DNA from: Chryseomicrobium excrementi
Lineage (GTDB): Bacteria > Bacillota > Bacilli > Bacillales_A > Planococcaceae
DNA length: 64,000 bases
Reading direction: 5' to 3'
NCBI RefSeq assembly: GCF_002798305.1
Contig: NZ_PCGR01000003.1
Location: forward strand, 248,001 to 312,000
The notes beneath the pieces were generated by a model. The model did not search any database, was not told where the DNA came from, and worked only from the letters and a program-made list of their open reading frames with translations. Shown here piece after piece: positions 1 to 9,020 of this stretch. The position numbers and the translations under genes are program-made. Numbering within the stretch: position 1 is the first letter of the stretch; each line of letters starts with the position of its first letter.

Positions 1-1606
1 AGAATCCTGTTCCGTAATTGGGTACTTCATGTAGTGCTGTCTTTTCCACCTGTATTGGTTGAGCTACAGCTTTTGCTGAAGCTTCACCGGCCTTGAATTC
101 CGATGCCTTCTCTGAGCCATCTGCTAGTCCGTTATGAAGTTCCGTCGTTCCTTCAGCCAGTTGAGTACTTCCATCAGCTAACTGTCCAGCTCCATCTGCA
201 AGTTTCTGTGAACTTGAGGCAAGATTCGTTGAGCCAGATGTCAGTTGGCCAGCACCCTCTGCTGCTTCTGTAAGTCCCGCAGTCAAACGAGCTGAACCTT
301 GTTGAAGTTGTTCAAGGCCACTTTCTAACTCAGGGAGCTTGACTGCTAATTGTGTGGTTCCAGAATTCACTTGATTAGCACCATCTGTGAGCACGCTATT
401 CTTTGAAGCTAATTGTTCTAGACCGTCTGCTACTTGTGAAGTACCTTGCTCCAAATCTTGGCTTGCTGCTTGAAGTTGTTGTAGACCATCAGCAAGCTGT
501 GAGCCTCCACCAGCAGCTTGTTGCATTTTCGTACTATAAGATTGTGTAGCCTGCAGAAGGGGATCGAGTTGCGCTTGTAAGGCAGCAGCTTGCTCTGGAG
601 GAAGACCAGCTACAAGTTGCGCGATTGCACCATTCCAACTAGCTGCTAATTGTTCGGAACCAGCTGCTAATTCTGAAAGCCCTTGCTGTAGTTGCACAGC
701 GCTTGTAGATGCTTTTGAAACTCCAGCGCTAAACTGAGCCTGGCCGTCCTGCAGTGTCCCGGAACCAGTTGCTAATTTGTCTACAGCAGCTGTGTAATCT
801 GCAATTCCTTGCTGTAGAGAAGTTGTACCAGCTGCTAGCTGTGAAGCACCCTCTGCAGCTGTATGAGCGCCATCTTTAGCATCACCTAGTTTAGTGGTTA
901 ACGTAGCACTACCTTGTCGCGCTTGCTCAACACCTTGTGCGAGCTTTGCTGTCCCGTCTGTCAATGTAACGCTTCCAGCTGCTAGATCATTTAAATAACT
1001 TTTTAATTCACTTGTCCCTTGTTGAAGGGATAGAGCCCCATCTTCTAGTTTTGCAGAACCATCCGCTGCACTTCCAATTCCGTCTTTCAAAGAATCGACA
1101 GCTTCATAAATTCCTTCTGTAAAAGTTTGTGTTACTTGTTCATTGACGCTTGCTTGAATTCGAGCGATGGCTGTTTCTCCAATTTGGCTTGATAAGAAAT
1201 TGAATGCTTCATTTGGCCGGTAGATCAATTCCATTTGAGAAGGGGATTCTCCGAGCAGTGTCGTTGCGTTGTGAGAGAAGTCTTCAGGAATTTCAATGAC
1301 CATATAGACTTCTTTATTTTCTAGAGCCGCATCTGCTTGGTCACGAGTAAACGCTTCAAACTTAAAGTCCTGTCTCTCTTCTAAGTTCGTAAGTAAATCC
1401 GTACCTAGCTCCAGTTGCTCTTCCTGATAGGTTGCTCCTACATCTTCATTCACTACTGCAACGGGTAAATCCTCTAGCTGTGCATAAGGATCCCAGAATG
1501 CCCATAAAAACATACCAGCGTACATAATCGGGATAAAGAGAATAGCCAGTAAAGGTATCAATTGTTTCTTGTTAGTAAAGATTGCTTTCCATTGTTGCCG
1601 AATCAT
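1..1606 (-). CDS. yhgE: YhgE/Pip-type membrane protein, 3' end outside window
   Basis: The reading frame opens at an ATG at 1606 behind AAAGGAGA and stays open to the window edge (535 codons), so the C-terminal part is missing. The first ~40 residues hold a membrane segment (LIPLLAILFIPIMYAGMFLW) followed by PVAVVNEDVGA, which is typical of YhgE/Pip and ABC-2 type exported proteins. From about residue 165 on, the protein is a long run of degenerate 7- to 14-residue repeats of the form L-x-x-G-x-x-Q/E-L-x-x-G with Ser/Thr/Ala filler, the periodic extracellular stalk of this family. Known members are cell-surface proteins, including phage infection protein and the EsaA/YueB relatives of type VII secretion; the physiological substrate is generally unknown. 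It lies downstream of a TetR gene and shares its operator, so it is probably that regulator's target. The family call is secure, the function open. Confidence 0.9.
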   Translation of the reverse strand, partial: MIRQQWKAIFTNKKQLIPLLAILFIPIMYAGMFLWAFWDPYAQLEDLPVAVVNEDVGATYQEEQLELGTDLLTNLEERQDFKFEAFTRDQADAALENKEVYMVIEIPEDFSHNATTLLGESPSQMELIYRPNEAFNFLSSQIGETAIARIQASVNEQVTQTFTEGIYEAVDSLKDGIGSAADGSAKLEDGALSLQQGTSELKSYLNDLAAGSVTLTDGTAKLAQGVEQARQGSATLTTKLGDAKDGAHTAAEGASQLAAGTTSLQQGIADYTAAVDKLATGSGTLQDGQAQFSAGVSKASTSAVQLQQGLSELAAGSEQLAASWNGAIAQLVAGLPPEQAAALQAQLDPLLQATQSYSTKMQQAAGGGSQLADGLQQLQAASQDLEQGTSQVADGLEQLASKNSVLTDGANQVNSGTTQLAVKLPELESGLEQLQQGSARLTAGLTEAAEGAGQLTSGSTNLASSSQKLADGAGQLADGSTQLAEGTTELHNGLADGSEKASEFKAGEASAKAVAQPIQVEKTALHEVPNYGTGF

Positions 1607-1632
1607 GAAGATTCTCCTTTCTGTTTTGACCG

Positions 1633-1659
1633 AATGACCGTTTTGTTATTTTGGTCATT
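1633..1659. promoter_or_regulatory. Operator copy 1 (AATGACC-N13-GGTCATT)
   Basis: A perfect inverted repeat AATGACC/GGTCATT separated by 13 bp lies 27 bp before the yhgE start. The same half-sites with the same 13-bp spacing recur at 2255-2281 before the tetR gene, and the flanks match as well (TTTGAC before it, TTTTA after it). This is the expected pattern for the neighbouring TetR protein controlling both genes. Confidence 0.75.
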
Positions 1660-1666
1660 TTACGAT

Positions 1667-1692
1667 AAAAGAAAAGGCTCTTTATTAGAGCC
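1667..1692 (-). terminator. Intrinsic terminator after tetR
   Basis: On the minus strand GGCTCT-AATAA-AGAGCC forms a 6-bp hairpin followed by TTTTCTTTT. It overlaps the tetR stop codon. It would reduce but not necessarily abolish read-through into yhgE. Confidence 0.6.
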
Positions 1693-2239
1693 CTTTGAAT
1701 AGGCTTTGATGAAAAAACTGACTGATGGTTTTTTCATCTAAAGGCTGCTCATACAGCTGGTTCCACTCCACTACAAAAGCTACATACGATTTGTATAACA
1801 AATAAGCAAGAAGTTTCGGGTCTGTCTCAAGGTCAGGCAGAGCCCGACTCAATCGCTGTTCAATAAATTCTACAATCGCTTTTTCTACCTGCTGCATCAT
1901 GTCATACACAGCTTTTGACTTCGTGGCACGTTCTTCTTCAATCAAACGAGCAAGAAGTTGGTGGGTTTCACGGAACTCCAACATTTTAATTAAAGCTTTA
2001 TGTGCATTTTCTGCAGGAGTAGCAGAAGGATCTAAGACACGCACAGCTTGTTGCTTCATTTCCTCTATTGTAGAAAGGACGATAGCTTGAAATAGATCTT
2101 CTTTATTCGCAAAAAATGTATAGATGGTTCCTTTTCCAACGCTAGCTTCTCGTGCAATTTGATCAACACTTGTTGCTTTGTAGCCATACAGGCTGAAAGT
2201 TTTGGCGGCAGCTTTTAATATTTCTTGTTTGCGATCCAT
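1685..2239 (-). CDS. TetR-family repressor, YhgD-like
   Basis: A 184-residue protein with an N-terminal helix-turn-helix (about residues 22-45: TSVDQIAREASVGKGTIYTF) followed by the helical ligand domain usual for TetR regulators. The start is placed at the ATG at 2239 because AGGAGG sits 7 bases upstream; an ATG 24 bases further upstream has no ribosome binding site. It is followed by a hairpin and then by yhgE in the same direction, the arrangement of yhgD-yhgE in Bacillus. A good promoter (2289-2317) and an operator between promoter and start suggest autorepression. The ligand is unknown. Confidence 0.88.
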   Translation of the reverse strand: MDRKQEILKAAAKTFSLYGYKATSVDQIAREASVGKGTIYTFFANKEDLFQAIVLSTIEEMKQQAVRVLDPSATPAENAHKALIKMLEFRETHQLLARLIEEERATKSKAVYDMMQQVEKAIVEFIEQRLSRALPDLETDPKLLAYLLYKSYVAFVVEWNQLYEQPLDEKTISQFFHQSLFKGL

Positions 2240-2254
2240 CGATTCGCCTCCTAA

Positions 2255-2281
2255 AATGACCAAAAATCAAATTCGGTCATT
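2255..2281. promoter_or_regulatory. Operator copy 2 (AATGACC-N13-GGTCATT)
   Basis: Identical half-sites and spacing to 1633-1659. It lies just downstream of the -10 box of the tetR promoter, where a bound repressor would block transcription. Confidence 0.75.
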
Positions 2282-2288
2282 TAGTCAA

Positions 2289-2317
2289 ATTATACATCGG
2301 ATTAAAAAGGATGGCAA
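2289..2317 (-). promoter_or_regulatory. Sigma-A promoter of tetR
   Basis: On the minus strand TTGCCA (2317-2312), a 17-bp spacer and a consensus TATAAT (2294-2289). Confidence 0.75.
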
Positions 2318-2328
2318 GTGAAATTCCA

Positions 2329-4086
2329 TTACACATGCGTAAGCTCTTGTTGAAGTGCCACCCAGTGGTTTGGAGAAACTTCTGTCCAGATAGAGTTTGC
2401 TACATCGTAATGTGGTGTCTCTTGATGTGCAACACTTGCACGAGCCGCTCGTCTCTTCACTTCAACATGCGGATCAGGAAGAGGAATGGCAGCTAGCAGA
2501 GCCTGTGTATAAGGATGTTGGGGGTTTGAATAAAGTGTTTCGCTTTCAGCAAGTTCCACAATCTTCCCTTTGTACATCACCGCTACTCGATCACTCAAAT
2601 GTTTTACCATCGACAGATCGTGAGCAATGAATAAGAAGGTCAATCCCAGTTTCTGCTGGAGCTCACGAAGGAGTTCTACGATTTGCTTTTGTATAGAAAC
2701 GTCCAGTGCAGATAAGGGCTCATCACAAACTATGAAATCTGGTTCAACTGCGAGTGCACGTGCAATCCCGATTCGTTGACGCTGTCCTCCAGAGAACTCA
2801 TGGGGATAACGCATCGCATGACTTTTCTCGAGTCCCACCAATTCTAATAGTTCTTCAACTCGCTGTTGTCTTTGAGTGCGGTTTTTAGCAAGTCCGTGAA
2901 GGTCTAATGCTGTCCCGATGATGTCGACCACTTTCTGGCGAGGATTAAGGGATGCGTAAGGATCTTGGAATATGATTTGAATGCGGCGACGCATCTGTTT
3001 TAGTTGTTTCTTGTTCAAACGGTTTAAAGGAATGCCGTCAAACAGCACGGTTCCGGAAGTTGCTTGATGCAATTGCAAAAGGGTGCGCCCCGTTGTGGAT
3101 TTCCCGGATCCAGATTCTCCTACAAGTCCTAATGTCTCTCCTGGGTAAATGGAAAAGCTGATATCGTCTACGGCTGTAAGCTGTTCACCTCGACCAAGAT
3201 CAAATTCTTTAGTCAGGTTCCGGACTTCCACGAGTGGTTGGGAGGGGTCACGCTGAGTTTCCAAATTGCTAGGCAGTTTTGGCTGCTTAGGTTCATGAAG
3301 TTTTGGCAGTGCAGCCAGCAGCTTTTTTGTATAAGGATGCTGCGGAGAATAGAAGATATCTTCTGTTGTCCCGGTTTCTACAATTTCTCCTTTTTGCATG
3401 ACGATGACACGGTCACACATTCCAGCAACGACCCCTAGATCATGCGTGATCAGCACGATAGCTGTGCCAAGCTTTTGTTGCATCGTCTTCATCAATGCCA
3501 AAATCTGTGCTTGGATGGTCACGTCTAGTGCAGTCGTGGGTTCATCCGCTAGCAATAGTTCAGGCTGACAAGCGAGTGCCATAGCAATCATGGCACGTTG
3601 ACGCATCCCCCCAGAAAATTCGTGGGGATATTGAGCGGCACGTTGGCTTGGTTTTTGAATACCGACCTGCTCCATCAGCTCAATAGTTTGTGTAAGAGCC
3701 TCTTTTTTAGAAAGCTTTCGATGTTTGATCAAGCTCTCAGCGATTTGATCTCCAATACGAGTCGTTGGGTTTAAAGAGCTCATCGGATCTTGGAAAATCA
3801 TTGAGATCTCTTTTCCTCGAAGTTGCTCCAATCGTTTCTCTGGAGCCGAAAGCAGCTCCTCGCCTTTCCAAAGGATGGAGCCGCTTTTGACAAATGAAGG
3901 AGGAGAGGGAAGGAGGCGCATGACCGAGCGAGCAGTCACACTTTTTCCGCTGCCCGACTCTCCGACAATGGCTACCGTTTCTCCTGGATAAACATCTATA
4001 TGTACACCTTTGACAGCTTCTATTTCACGTTCTCCTGCTAAAAACGAGACGCGTAAGTCTTGTATCGATAAAATAGGTTGATTCAT
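2329..4086 (-). CDS. Fused OppD-OppF-type peptide ABC transporter ATPase
   Basis: A 585-residue cytoplasmic protein with two complete ABC ATPase domains. Domain 1 has Walker A GESGSGKS (residues 42-49), signature SGGMRQR and Walker B LLLADEP; domain 2 has Walker [10 protein letters not shown], signature SGGQRQR and Walker B FIVCDEP. Both carry the HPYT segment of the oligopeptide/dipeptide C-terminal extension. It would energise import of peptides or similar solutes. Start: the ATG at 4086 has GAGGTG six bases upstream; an in-frame GTG nine bases earlier lies inside that ribosome binding site. It is transcribed divergently from the two permeases and the binding protein at 4257-8983, which lack another ATPase, so it very probably belongs to them. 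Fusion of OppD and OppF is known in YejF/GsiA-like transporters. Substrate unknown. Confidence 0.93.
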   Translation of the reverse strand: MNQPILSIQDLRVSFLAGEREIEAVKGVHIDVYPGETVAIVGESGSGKSVTARSVMRLLPSPPSFVKSGSILWKGEELLSAPEKRLEQLRGKEISMIFQDPMSSLNPTTRIGDQIAESLIKHRKLSKKEALTQTIELMEQVGIQKPSQRAAQYPHEFSGGMRQRAMIAMALACQPELLLADEPTTALDVTIQAQILALMKTMQQKLGTAIVLITHDLGVVAGMCDRVIVMQKGEIVETGTTEDIFYSPQHPYTKKLLAALPKLHEPKQPKLPSNLETQRDPSQPLVEVRNLTKEFDLGRGEQLTAVDDISFSIYPGETLGLVGESGSGKSTTGRTLLQLHQATSGTVLFDGIPLNRLNKKQLKQMRRRIQIIFQDPYASLNPRQKVVDIIGTALDLHGLAKNRTQRQQRVEELLELVGLEKSHAMRYPHEFSGGQRQRIGIARALAVEPDFIVCDEPLSALDVSIQKQIVELLRELQQKLGLTFLFIAHDLSMVKHLSDRVAVMYKGKIVELAESETLYSNPQHPYTQALLAAIPLPDPHVEVKRRAARASVAHQETPHYDVANSIWTEVSPNHWVALQQELTHV

Positions 4087-4121
4087 GGCAAACACCTCAA
4101 TCTTAAAATGAGCAAAATCTA

Positions 4122-4150
4122 TTGACTCTTTAGTAAATATGTTTCATACT
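4122..4150 (+). promoter_or_regulatory. Probable promoter of permease operon
   Basis: TTGACT (4122-4127), 17-bp spacer, CATACT (4145-4150), located in the divergent intergenic region about 105 bases before the first permease start. The -10 match is moderate. Confidence 0.45.
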
Positions 4151-4256
4151 CTACTATACCACTAGGAATTATACAATATATTCATTTTACTTCGAACTCG
4201 TCTTCTGTTACTAGAAGGCGGGTTGAATTTTTGGCAGAAGAAAGGAGTGTGCCCAA

Positions 4257-5660
4257 TTGACCATCCCTGAATTCATGAAGTCACTCTATTTAAAGGCTTC
4301 CATACATAGAAAATCGTATTGGCTTGTAATAGTGCTGAGTCTTCCTCTCCATCTGATTTCCTGGGTGTTGTATCGTGTGCAGAAACCTGAAACGAACTAC
4401 ATAGAAAAGTTGAATCAGGAAACGAGCTTGTTTTCTGAACAGCAACGGCACTACTGGTTTGAAGATTTTTACCGACAAGAGAAAGCAAAAGATCAGGCAT
4501 TTCAACTTCATCAAAGTGAAGACACGCTCCGAAAGACGGCGCAGCGATTAGCTGTTCAGCACGAACGAGAGGAGTTACGGAAGAAGCTCGAGAAACAGGG
4601 AGTTGTTCCTCAGACCTATTCACGTTTTACAGGTGACCTGATTGGAAAGCCCTCCTTCTTCTGGATGACATTGATTTTTGCATTTTTGTTATACAGCTTC
4701 CTTGCGGGAAGAAGCCAATCCTTTGCTTGGTTTGTACTCGGACGTTTGGTCCAGACCCTCTTTGTCATAGTAGGTGTCGCAGCCTTTGTCTTCACAATCT
4801 TATACATATCTCCATTAGATCCAGCTCAGAACATCCTGGGTGTCGAGTCGACACCTGAACAAGTGGCCAACTTTAATCGTATTTACGGGTTAGACCAACC
4901 CTACTTAGTGCAGCTTTGGAATTCCTTGCAAGGACTGTTCACATTCGATTTAGGTACTTCGTTTGCAGGGAAAGAAAACATCACTGCTAGCATTGCTTCT
5001 AAGTTCCCAGTGACGTTGATCATTGCTCTATTTTCTCTGTTGATGGCCATCATTATCGCATTACCTGCAGGGATTATTTCTGCGTTACGTCCAAACAGTT
5101 ATTGGGACTATACGTTTATGATTGTGGCTTTAATTGGTCTGTCTATACCTAGCTTTTGGCAAGGATTGCTGTTCATTTTAGGGTTTTCCATTCACTTGCA
5201 ATGGTTCCCGGCTACATACAGCACATCGAATTGGTTGTCGCTTGTATTGCCAATTGCGGTATTGGGAACGTCTATCGCCGCATCGATTGCTAGGATGACA
5301 AGGTCTTCCATGCTTGAAGTGATACACGAAGACTACATTGTAACCGCCAAAGCGAAAGGTCTTACAGAACGTCAAATCGTCTCCAAACATGCACTGAAGA
5401 ATGCCATGATTCCTATTATCACGGTGATTGGTCTGTTGTTCGGGGGGATGTTAGGCGGTGCAGCCATTACAGAAAAGGTATTTAATATCAGCGGGATCGG
5501 GAGTTATATTGTCGACAAGCAGTTCATCCCAGATATTCCTGCACTCCTTGGTGGGGTGGTTTACATTGCCATCGCTATTTCACTGGTCAACTTGGTCATC
5601 GATATTTTATACGCATTCTATGATCCGCGTATCCGCTCGACCATGAAAAAGAAAGGATAG
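4257..5660 (+). CDS. OppB/DppB-type permease with N-terminal extension
   Basis: A 467-residue inner membrane permease. The C-terminal ~310 residues are a normal OppB-type BPD_transp_1 domain: TM helix near LVQTLFVIVGVAAFVF, the GLDQPYLVQ segment, and the EAA loop EDYIVTAKAKGL around residues 360-375. The first ~150 residues are extra: a membrane helix (residues ~21-40), a charged, probably coiled-coil stretch rich in Glu/Gln/Lys (~45-125), then a second helix. The start is the TTG at 4257, nine bases after AAAGGAG; the next in-frame ATG (4275) has no better site. The gene is followed 11 bases later by the OppC-like permease. The extension is unusual in length for the family, which normally has ~310 residues. 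Confidence 0.88.
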   Translation: MTIPEFMKSLYLKASIHRKSYWLVIVLSLPLHLISWVLYRVQKPETNYIEKLNQETSLFSEQQRHYWFEDFYRQEKAKDQAFQLHQSEDTLRKTAQRLAVQHEREELRKKLEKQGVVPQTYSRFTGDLIGKPSFFWMTLIFAFLLYSFLAGRSQSFAWFVLGRLVQTLFVIVGVAAFVFTILYISPLDPAQNILGVESTPEQVANFNRIYGLDQPYLVQLWNSLQGLFTFDLGTSFAGKENITASIASKFPVTLIIALFSLLMAIIIALPAGIISALRPNSYWDYTFMIVALIGLSIPSFWQGLLFILGFSIHLQWFPATYSTSNWLSLVLPIAVLGTSIAASIARMTRSSMLEVIHEDYIVTAKAKGLTERQIVSKHALKNAMIPIITVIGLLFGGMLGGAAITEKVFNISGIGSYIVDKQFIPDIPALLGGVVYIAIAISLVNLVIDILYAFYDPRIRSTMKKKG

Positions 5661-5671
5661 GAGGGAAGCCT

Positions 5672-7168
5672 GTGAAGCAGATCACCAACGACGCCTTGCG
5701 TCTCAAATTATCGCAAGAATACCGCAACGCACATTTTACATGGATTTTTACAGCGCTGTTTGCCCTTCTATTTTTAGTGTATAGCTTTGATTTTTCTACT
5801 CAGCAAGTGCGACTGCCTGTTGTGATTTTCTTCGTCATCTACGCGGTAACAGCTTTATATGTAGTGTTTCTAACTAAACGAATCCGTAACGATGTCATAC
5901 GAAAAGGGGAAGTGCAGAAGAGAACACGGCTTTTAGCCTATCCTTTGTTACTCACAATCGGTGCAGGCAACATCTTTGCGTCTGGGTTTGCTTTCGCGCT
6001 TGTTAGCCGTAATCAAACGCCAGAGTATACGTTTGCTAGCTATGCTTTATTGACACAGTTGTTTGTAATCGGAGTTTCCGCATTCAATCTGTTCAAACCT
6101 TATGTTGTGGATACATTCCTACTCGCGATGGGACTTCTCCTAGTGGCGGCACTTCTGTATGCAGTAATGATTGTGCTCACTGCACGATTTGTAACCGCTG
6201 AATCAGCTCCGAAGTGGATGCTGATTCCTGGAATTATTCTGTTGTTCAGCTTGTTCATAGGGAACTTTTTTGGATTCTTACTTGGGTATTCGCTTATTAA
6301 AAAAGCACGCTCTAAAAACCCGTCTTCTGTGGAGAAGTGGCATACGATGTGGTTGAAAATCACACGCAATACGATGGCCATCTTCGGGATGTTCTTTATC
6401 ACATTCATCTTTAGTTTGTCCGTGGTCAGTGAGTGGATCTTCGATTATGACTTTGCCACTCAAAATAATTACAGTGCCATCTTGCAAAATCCATCACTCG
6501 AGTATCCTCTAGGGACCGATGATTTTGGACGAGATCTCTTTTCTCGCATCGTCTTTGGAGCTCAGATTTCATTGATTGTTGGGTTCGCTTCAACCGTGCT
6601 TCCTGCACTTGTCGGAGGAACTTTAGGAGCGATTTCTGGATATTTCGGTCGCACAACGGATTCAGTCATTATGCGTCTATTAGATATTCTCTACGCGATT
6701 CCAGGAATTCTTCTCGCTATTGCCATTATCGCAGCATTTGGTGCTAATACAGTCAACTTGATTATTGCGCTGAGTGTTGGAGCTATCCCTACGTATGCAC
6801 GTACTATGCGCGCGACGGTGATGCAGCTTTCTAATTTTGAATTTGTAGAAGCGGCACGAGCGCTTGGAGCTTCGGATGCGTCCATCATCTTTAAGCAGAT
6901 CGTACCGAATTCTCTAGCGCCTATGATTGTCAAAGCGACTCTGACGATTGGGGGAGCAGTCATTGCAACAAGTAGTTTGAGTTTCCTTGGACTCGGAATT
7001 GAACCGCATATCCCGGAATGGGGAAACATCTTGAAAGTGGGAAGTACGTATCTGGAAACCCATTCTTACGTAGCCATATTCCCTGGGATTTGTATTATGC
7101 TTCTTGTTTTATCATTTAACTTCTTTGGAGATGGCCTGCGCGATGCGCTTGATCCAAAAACAAACTAA
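5672..7168 (+). CDS. OppC/DppC-type permease with N-terminal membrane extension
   Basis: A 498-residue membrane protein starting at GTG (5672) after GGAGGG. The last ~270 residues are a standard OppC permease: LGTDDFGRDLFSRIVFGAQ (about 275-295), then membrane helices and the EAA loop EAARALGASDASIIFKQIVP. The first ~230 residues are additional, with about six hydrophobic segments (e.g. WIFTALFALLFLVYSF and LIPGIILLFSLFIGNFFGF), so the protein has roughly twice the usual number of membrane spans. It is translationally close to the OppB-like gene upstream and the binding-protein gene 21 bases downstream. Family assignment is firm; the role of the extra membrane domain is unknown. Confidence 0.88.
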   Translation: MKQITNDALRLKLSQEYRNAHFTWIFTALFALLFLVYSFDFSTQQVRLPVVIFFVIYAVTALYVVFLTKRIRNDVIRKGEVQKRTRLLAYPLLLTIGAGNIFASGFAFALVSRNQTPEYTFASYALLTQLFVIGVSAFNLFKPYVVDTFLLAMGLLLVAALLYAVMIVLTARFVTAESAPKWMLIPGIILLFSLFIGNFFGFLLGYSLIKKARSKNPSSVEKWHTMWLKITRNTMAIFGMFFITFIFSLSVVSEWIFDYDFATQNNYSAILQNPSLEYPLGTDDFGRDLFSRIVFGAQISLIVGFASTVLPALVGGTLGAISGYFGRTTDSVIMRLLDILYAIPGILLAIAIIAAFGANTVNLIIALSVGAIPTYARTMRATVMQLSNFEFVEAARALGASDASIIFKQIVPNSLAPMIVKATLTIGGAVIATSSLSFLGLGIEPHIPEWGNILKVGSTYLETHSYVAIFPGICIMLLVLSFNFFGDGLRDALDPKTN

Positions 7169-7189
7169 CTTAGAGGAGGAATTTACAGG

Positions 7190-8983
7190 ATGAAGAAATT
7201 TTTTGCGGTTGCTGCAGCAGCCACTTTGGTGTTAGCAGGCTGTGTCGAAACGAAATCAGAAAAGGAAGCTGGGGGCGTCTCAGAGTCTGGGACAGATGAA
7301 AAACCAGTTATTGAAGTGCTGGGTATGGCTTCAAATGAACAAGATATGAACATTGTTCGTGATCAATTGCTTAAAAATGGATTTGAGGTCAACTTAAATA
7401 TCCAGCCGGATTATGGCTCATTCACTTCTCAGAAAGACGCAGGCAATTACGATGTGGCCGTCTCTTCTTGGACTACTGTTACTGGAAATCCAGACTATGC
7501 GGTTCGTGGTCTGTTCAAATCAGATGGCGCATCCAGTGTCATTGCGGATGAAAAGTTAGATGAATTGATTGATGCAGCGAGTGCGGTTACAGGGGATGAA
7601 GCTGTAGAAGCTTACAAAGCTGTAGAAGAGCTGCTTGTCTTTGACCAAGCTTATATTGCCCCACTTTATATTTCTAATAAAGCGCAAGGGATTTACTCTG
7701 CTGCTGTGAATCCAGATACAGTGCGTCTATCTAAGTCACGTGCACAAGCATGGGAAAAAATCTCGTTCAATGACGAATCACTAAATGCATCGGAAACACT
7801 TGTATTGCACCAAGCGATCGGCTCACTGACATCACTTGATCCAATTAAAGCAAATGATGGTTCGATCAATACGTTAAACACAAATATGTATTCCCGTCTT
7901 GTCAATTTGACAGATGAAGACGAAGTGGTAGCAGAGGACTCTCTTTCTTACAACTTCGCTATGACAGAAGACAATTCGAACTACTACTTCATTTTACGGG
8001 ATGATATCAACTTCGCAGCTGTTGAAAATGGTGCTGCTGTAGATACAGGAGACCTTGTGTCAGCAGAAGACGTGGTATTCTCTCTAAACCGTGCCAAAGA
8101 TCCAGAGTCTGTTCCAGATCATCGTACATACAGCCTACATGAGAACATGGAGACTGTTGAAGTCGTAACAGACCTTGCAGAGCTTGAAAGTGCGACAACT
8201 CCAGATGGAGAAAGTGTATTAGAAGCGTTATCGAATGAATTGCCAGCGGATATCACTACTTTAGTAGCATCAGAAGACGAAGTCGACAATGCGGCAGGGA
8301 ACTACCAAGTGGTAAAAGTGACAACTACACAACCGTTCCCGCAAGTACTCAACTACTTAGCACACCAATCAGGTGGTATCGTCTCTGAACAACAAGTGTC
8401 TTCAATCAATACGTTTGATGTAGCTTCTTACGATCCAAACAGTGATATTGCGTACGGAGACCAGTCTACTGTGACAGAAGGCAGTTCTTATGACAATCAC
8501 TTGTTCGCAAGCGGTCCTTACATCTTAGTTCAAAAAAATGACTACGAGGCGCAATTTGTGAAGAATCCTGCTTACCGTGCAGATTCTGAGTATGCACCAC
8601 TAATCGATAAAGTGAATGTTCGTTTCATTGATGACAACGACAGTGCATTATCAGCACTTCGTAACGGCGAGATCCACGTCCTTCAGACGGTTCCGGATAC
8701 AAAATACGATGTAGTTAGCTCAGACGACAATCTGACTTTAAAACAAGCAGACAGCAACGGAGTTAGCTACTTGCAGTTCAACATGTCGGGTCGGGATGTA
8801 TCAGAGTCAGCTGACCTACGTAAAGCAGTTTTATACTCCATCAATCAGCAAGACTTTATCACGTACTACCAAGGGAACAAAAAGCCAGCAGTGTCCACAG
8901 TCACTCCACTTGTAGATACAGGCTTAACATTTGAAGCGGATGCAGAAAAAGTTAAAGAATTCTTAGACGCTTACGCACAATAA
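7190..8983 (+). CDS. Solute-binding lipoprotein, family 5, apparently circularly permuted
   Basis: A 597-residue extracellular lipoprotein: signal peptide with lipobox L15-A-G-C18 and ribosome binding site AGAGGAGG. It should deliver peptide-like ligands to the adjacent permeases. The order of the family-5 segments is inverted. Residues ~40-195 read like the end of a canonical OppA-type protein (LLKNGFEVNLNI, YDVAVSSWTTVTGNPDYAV, KAVEELLVFDQAYIAPLY). Residues ~197-597 read like the beginning (ETLVLHQAIGSLTSLDPIKA, FILRDDINF, VSAEDVVFSLNRAKDP, FASGPYILVQ, DLRKAVLYSINQQDF) and stop at EKVKEFLDAYAQ, exactly where a canonical protein continues with the segment found here at residue 40. The total length is near normal, so this is a swap and not a loss. 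No frameshift is visible. Confidence 0.9.
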   Translation: MKKFFAVAAAATLVLAGCVETKSEKEAGGVSESGTDEKPVIEVLGMASNEQDMNIVRDQLLKNGFEVNLNIQPDYGSFTSQKDAGNYDVAVSSWTTVTGNPDYAVRGLFKSDGASSVIADEKLDELIDAASAVTGDEAVEAYKAVEELLVFDQAYIAPLYISNKAQGIYSAAVNPDTVRLSKSRAQAWEKISFNDESLNASETLVLHQAIGSLTSLDPIKANDGSINTLNTNMYSRLVNLTDEDEVVAEDSLSYNFAMTEDNSNYYFILRDDINFAAVENGAAVDTGDLVSAEDVVFSLNRAKDPESVPDHRTYSLHENMETVEVVTDLAELESATTPDGESVLEALSNELPADITTLVASEDEVDNAAGNYQVVKVTTTQPFPQVLNYLAHQSGGIVSEQQVSSINTFDVASYDPNSDIAYGDQSTVTEGSSYDNHLFASGPYILVQKNDYEAQFVKNPAYRADSEYAPLIDKVNVRFIDDNDSALSALRNGEIHVLQTVPDTKYDVVSSDDNLTLKQADSNGVSYLQFNMSGRDVSESADLRKAVLYSINQQDFITYYQGNKKPAVSTVTPLVDTGLTFEADAEKVKEFLDAYAQ

Positions 8984-8987
8984 CACG

Positions 8988-9018
8988 AAAGGACCTGTCC
9001 ATTTGGGCAGGTCCTTTT
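8988..9018. terminator. Strong intrinsic terminator
   Basis: A 13-bp stem (8988-9000 pairs with 9005-9017, one G-U pair) with a 4-base loop. It is flanked by A and T runs and can serve the convergent genes on both sides. Confidence 0.85.
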
Positions 9019-9020
9019 GG

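Noticed and set aside
1-1110. Many short similar units with GCTAG/CTGCTAA, looking like tandem or CRISPR-like repeats
   Set aside because: They are degenerate, of variable length and lie in one open frame; they encode the Gly/Gln/Leu stalk repeats of the YhgE-type protein.
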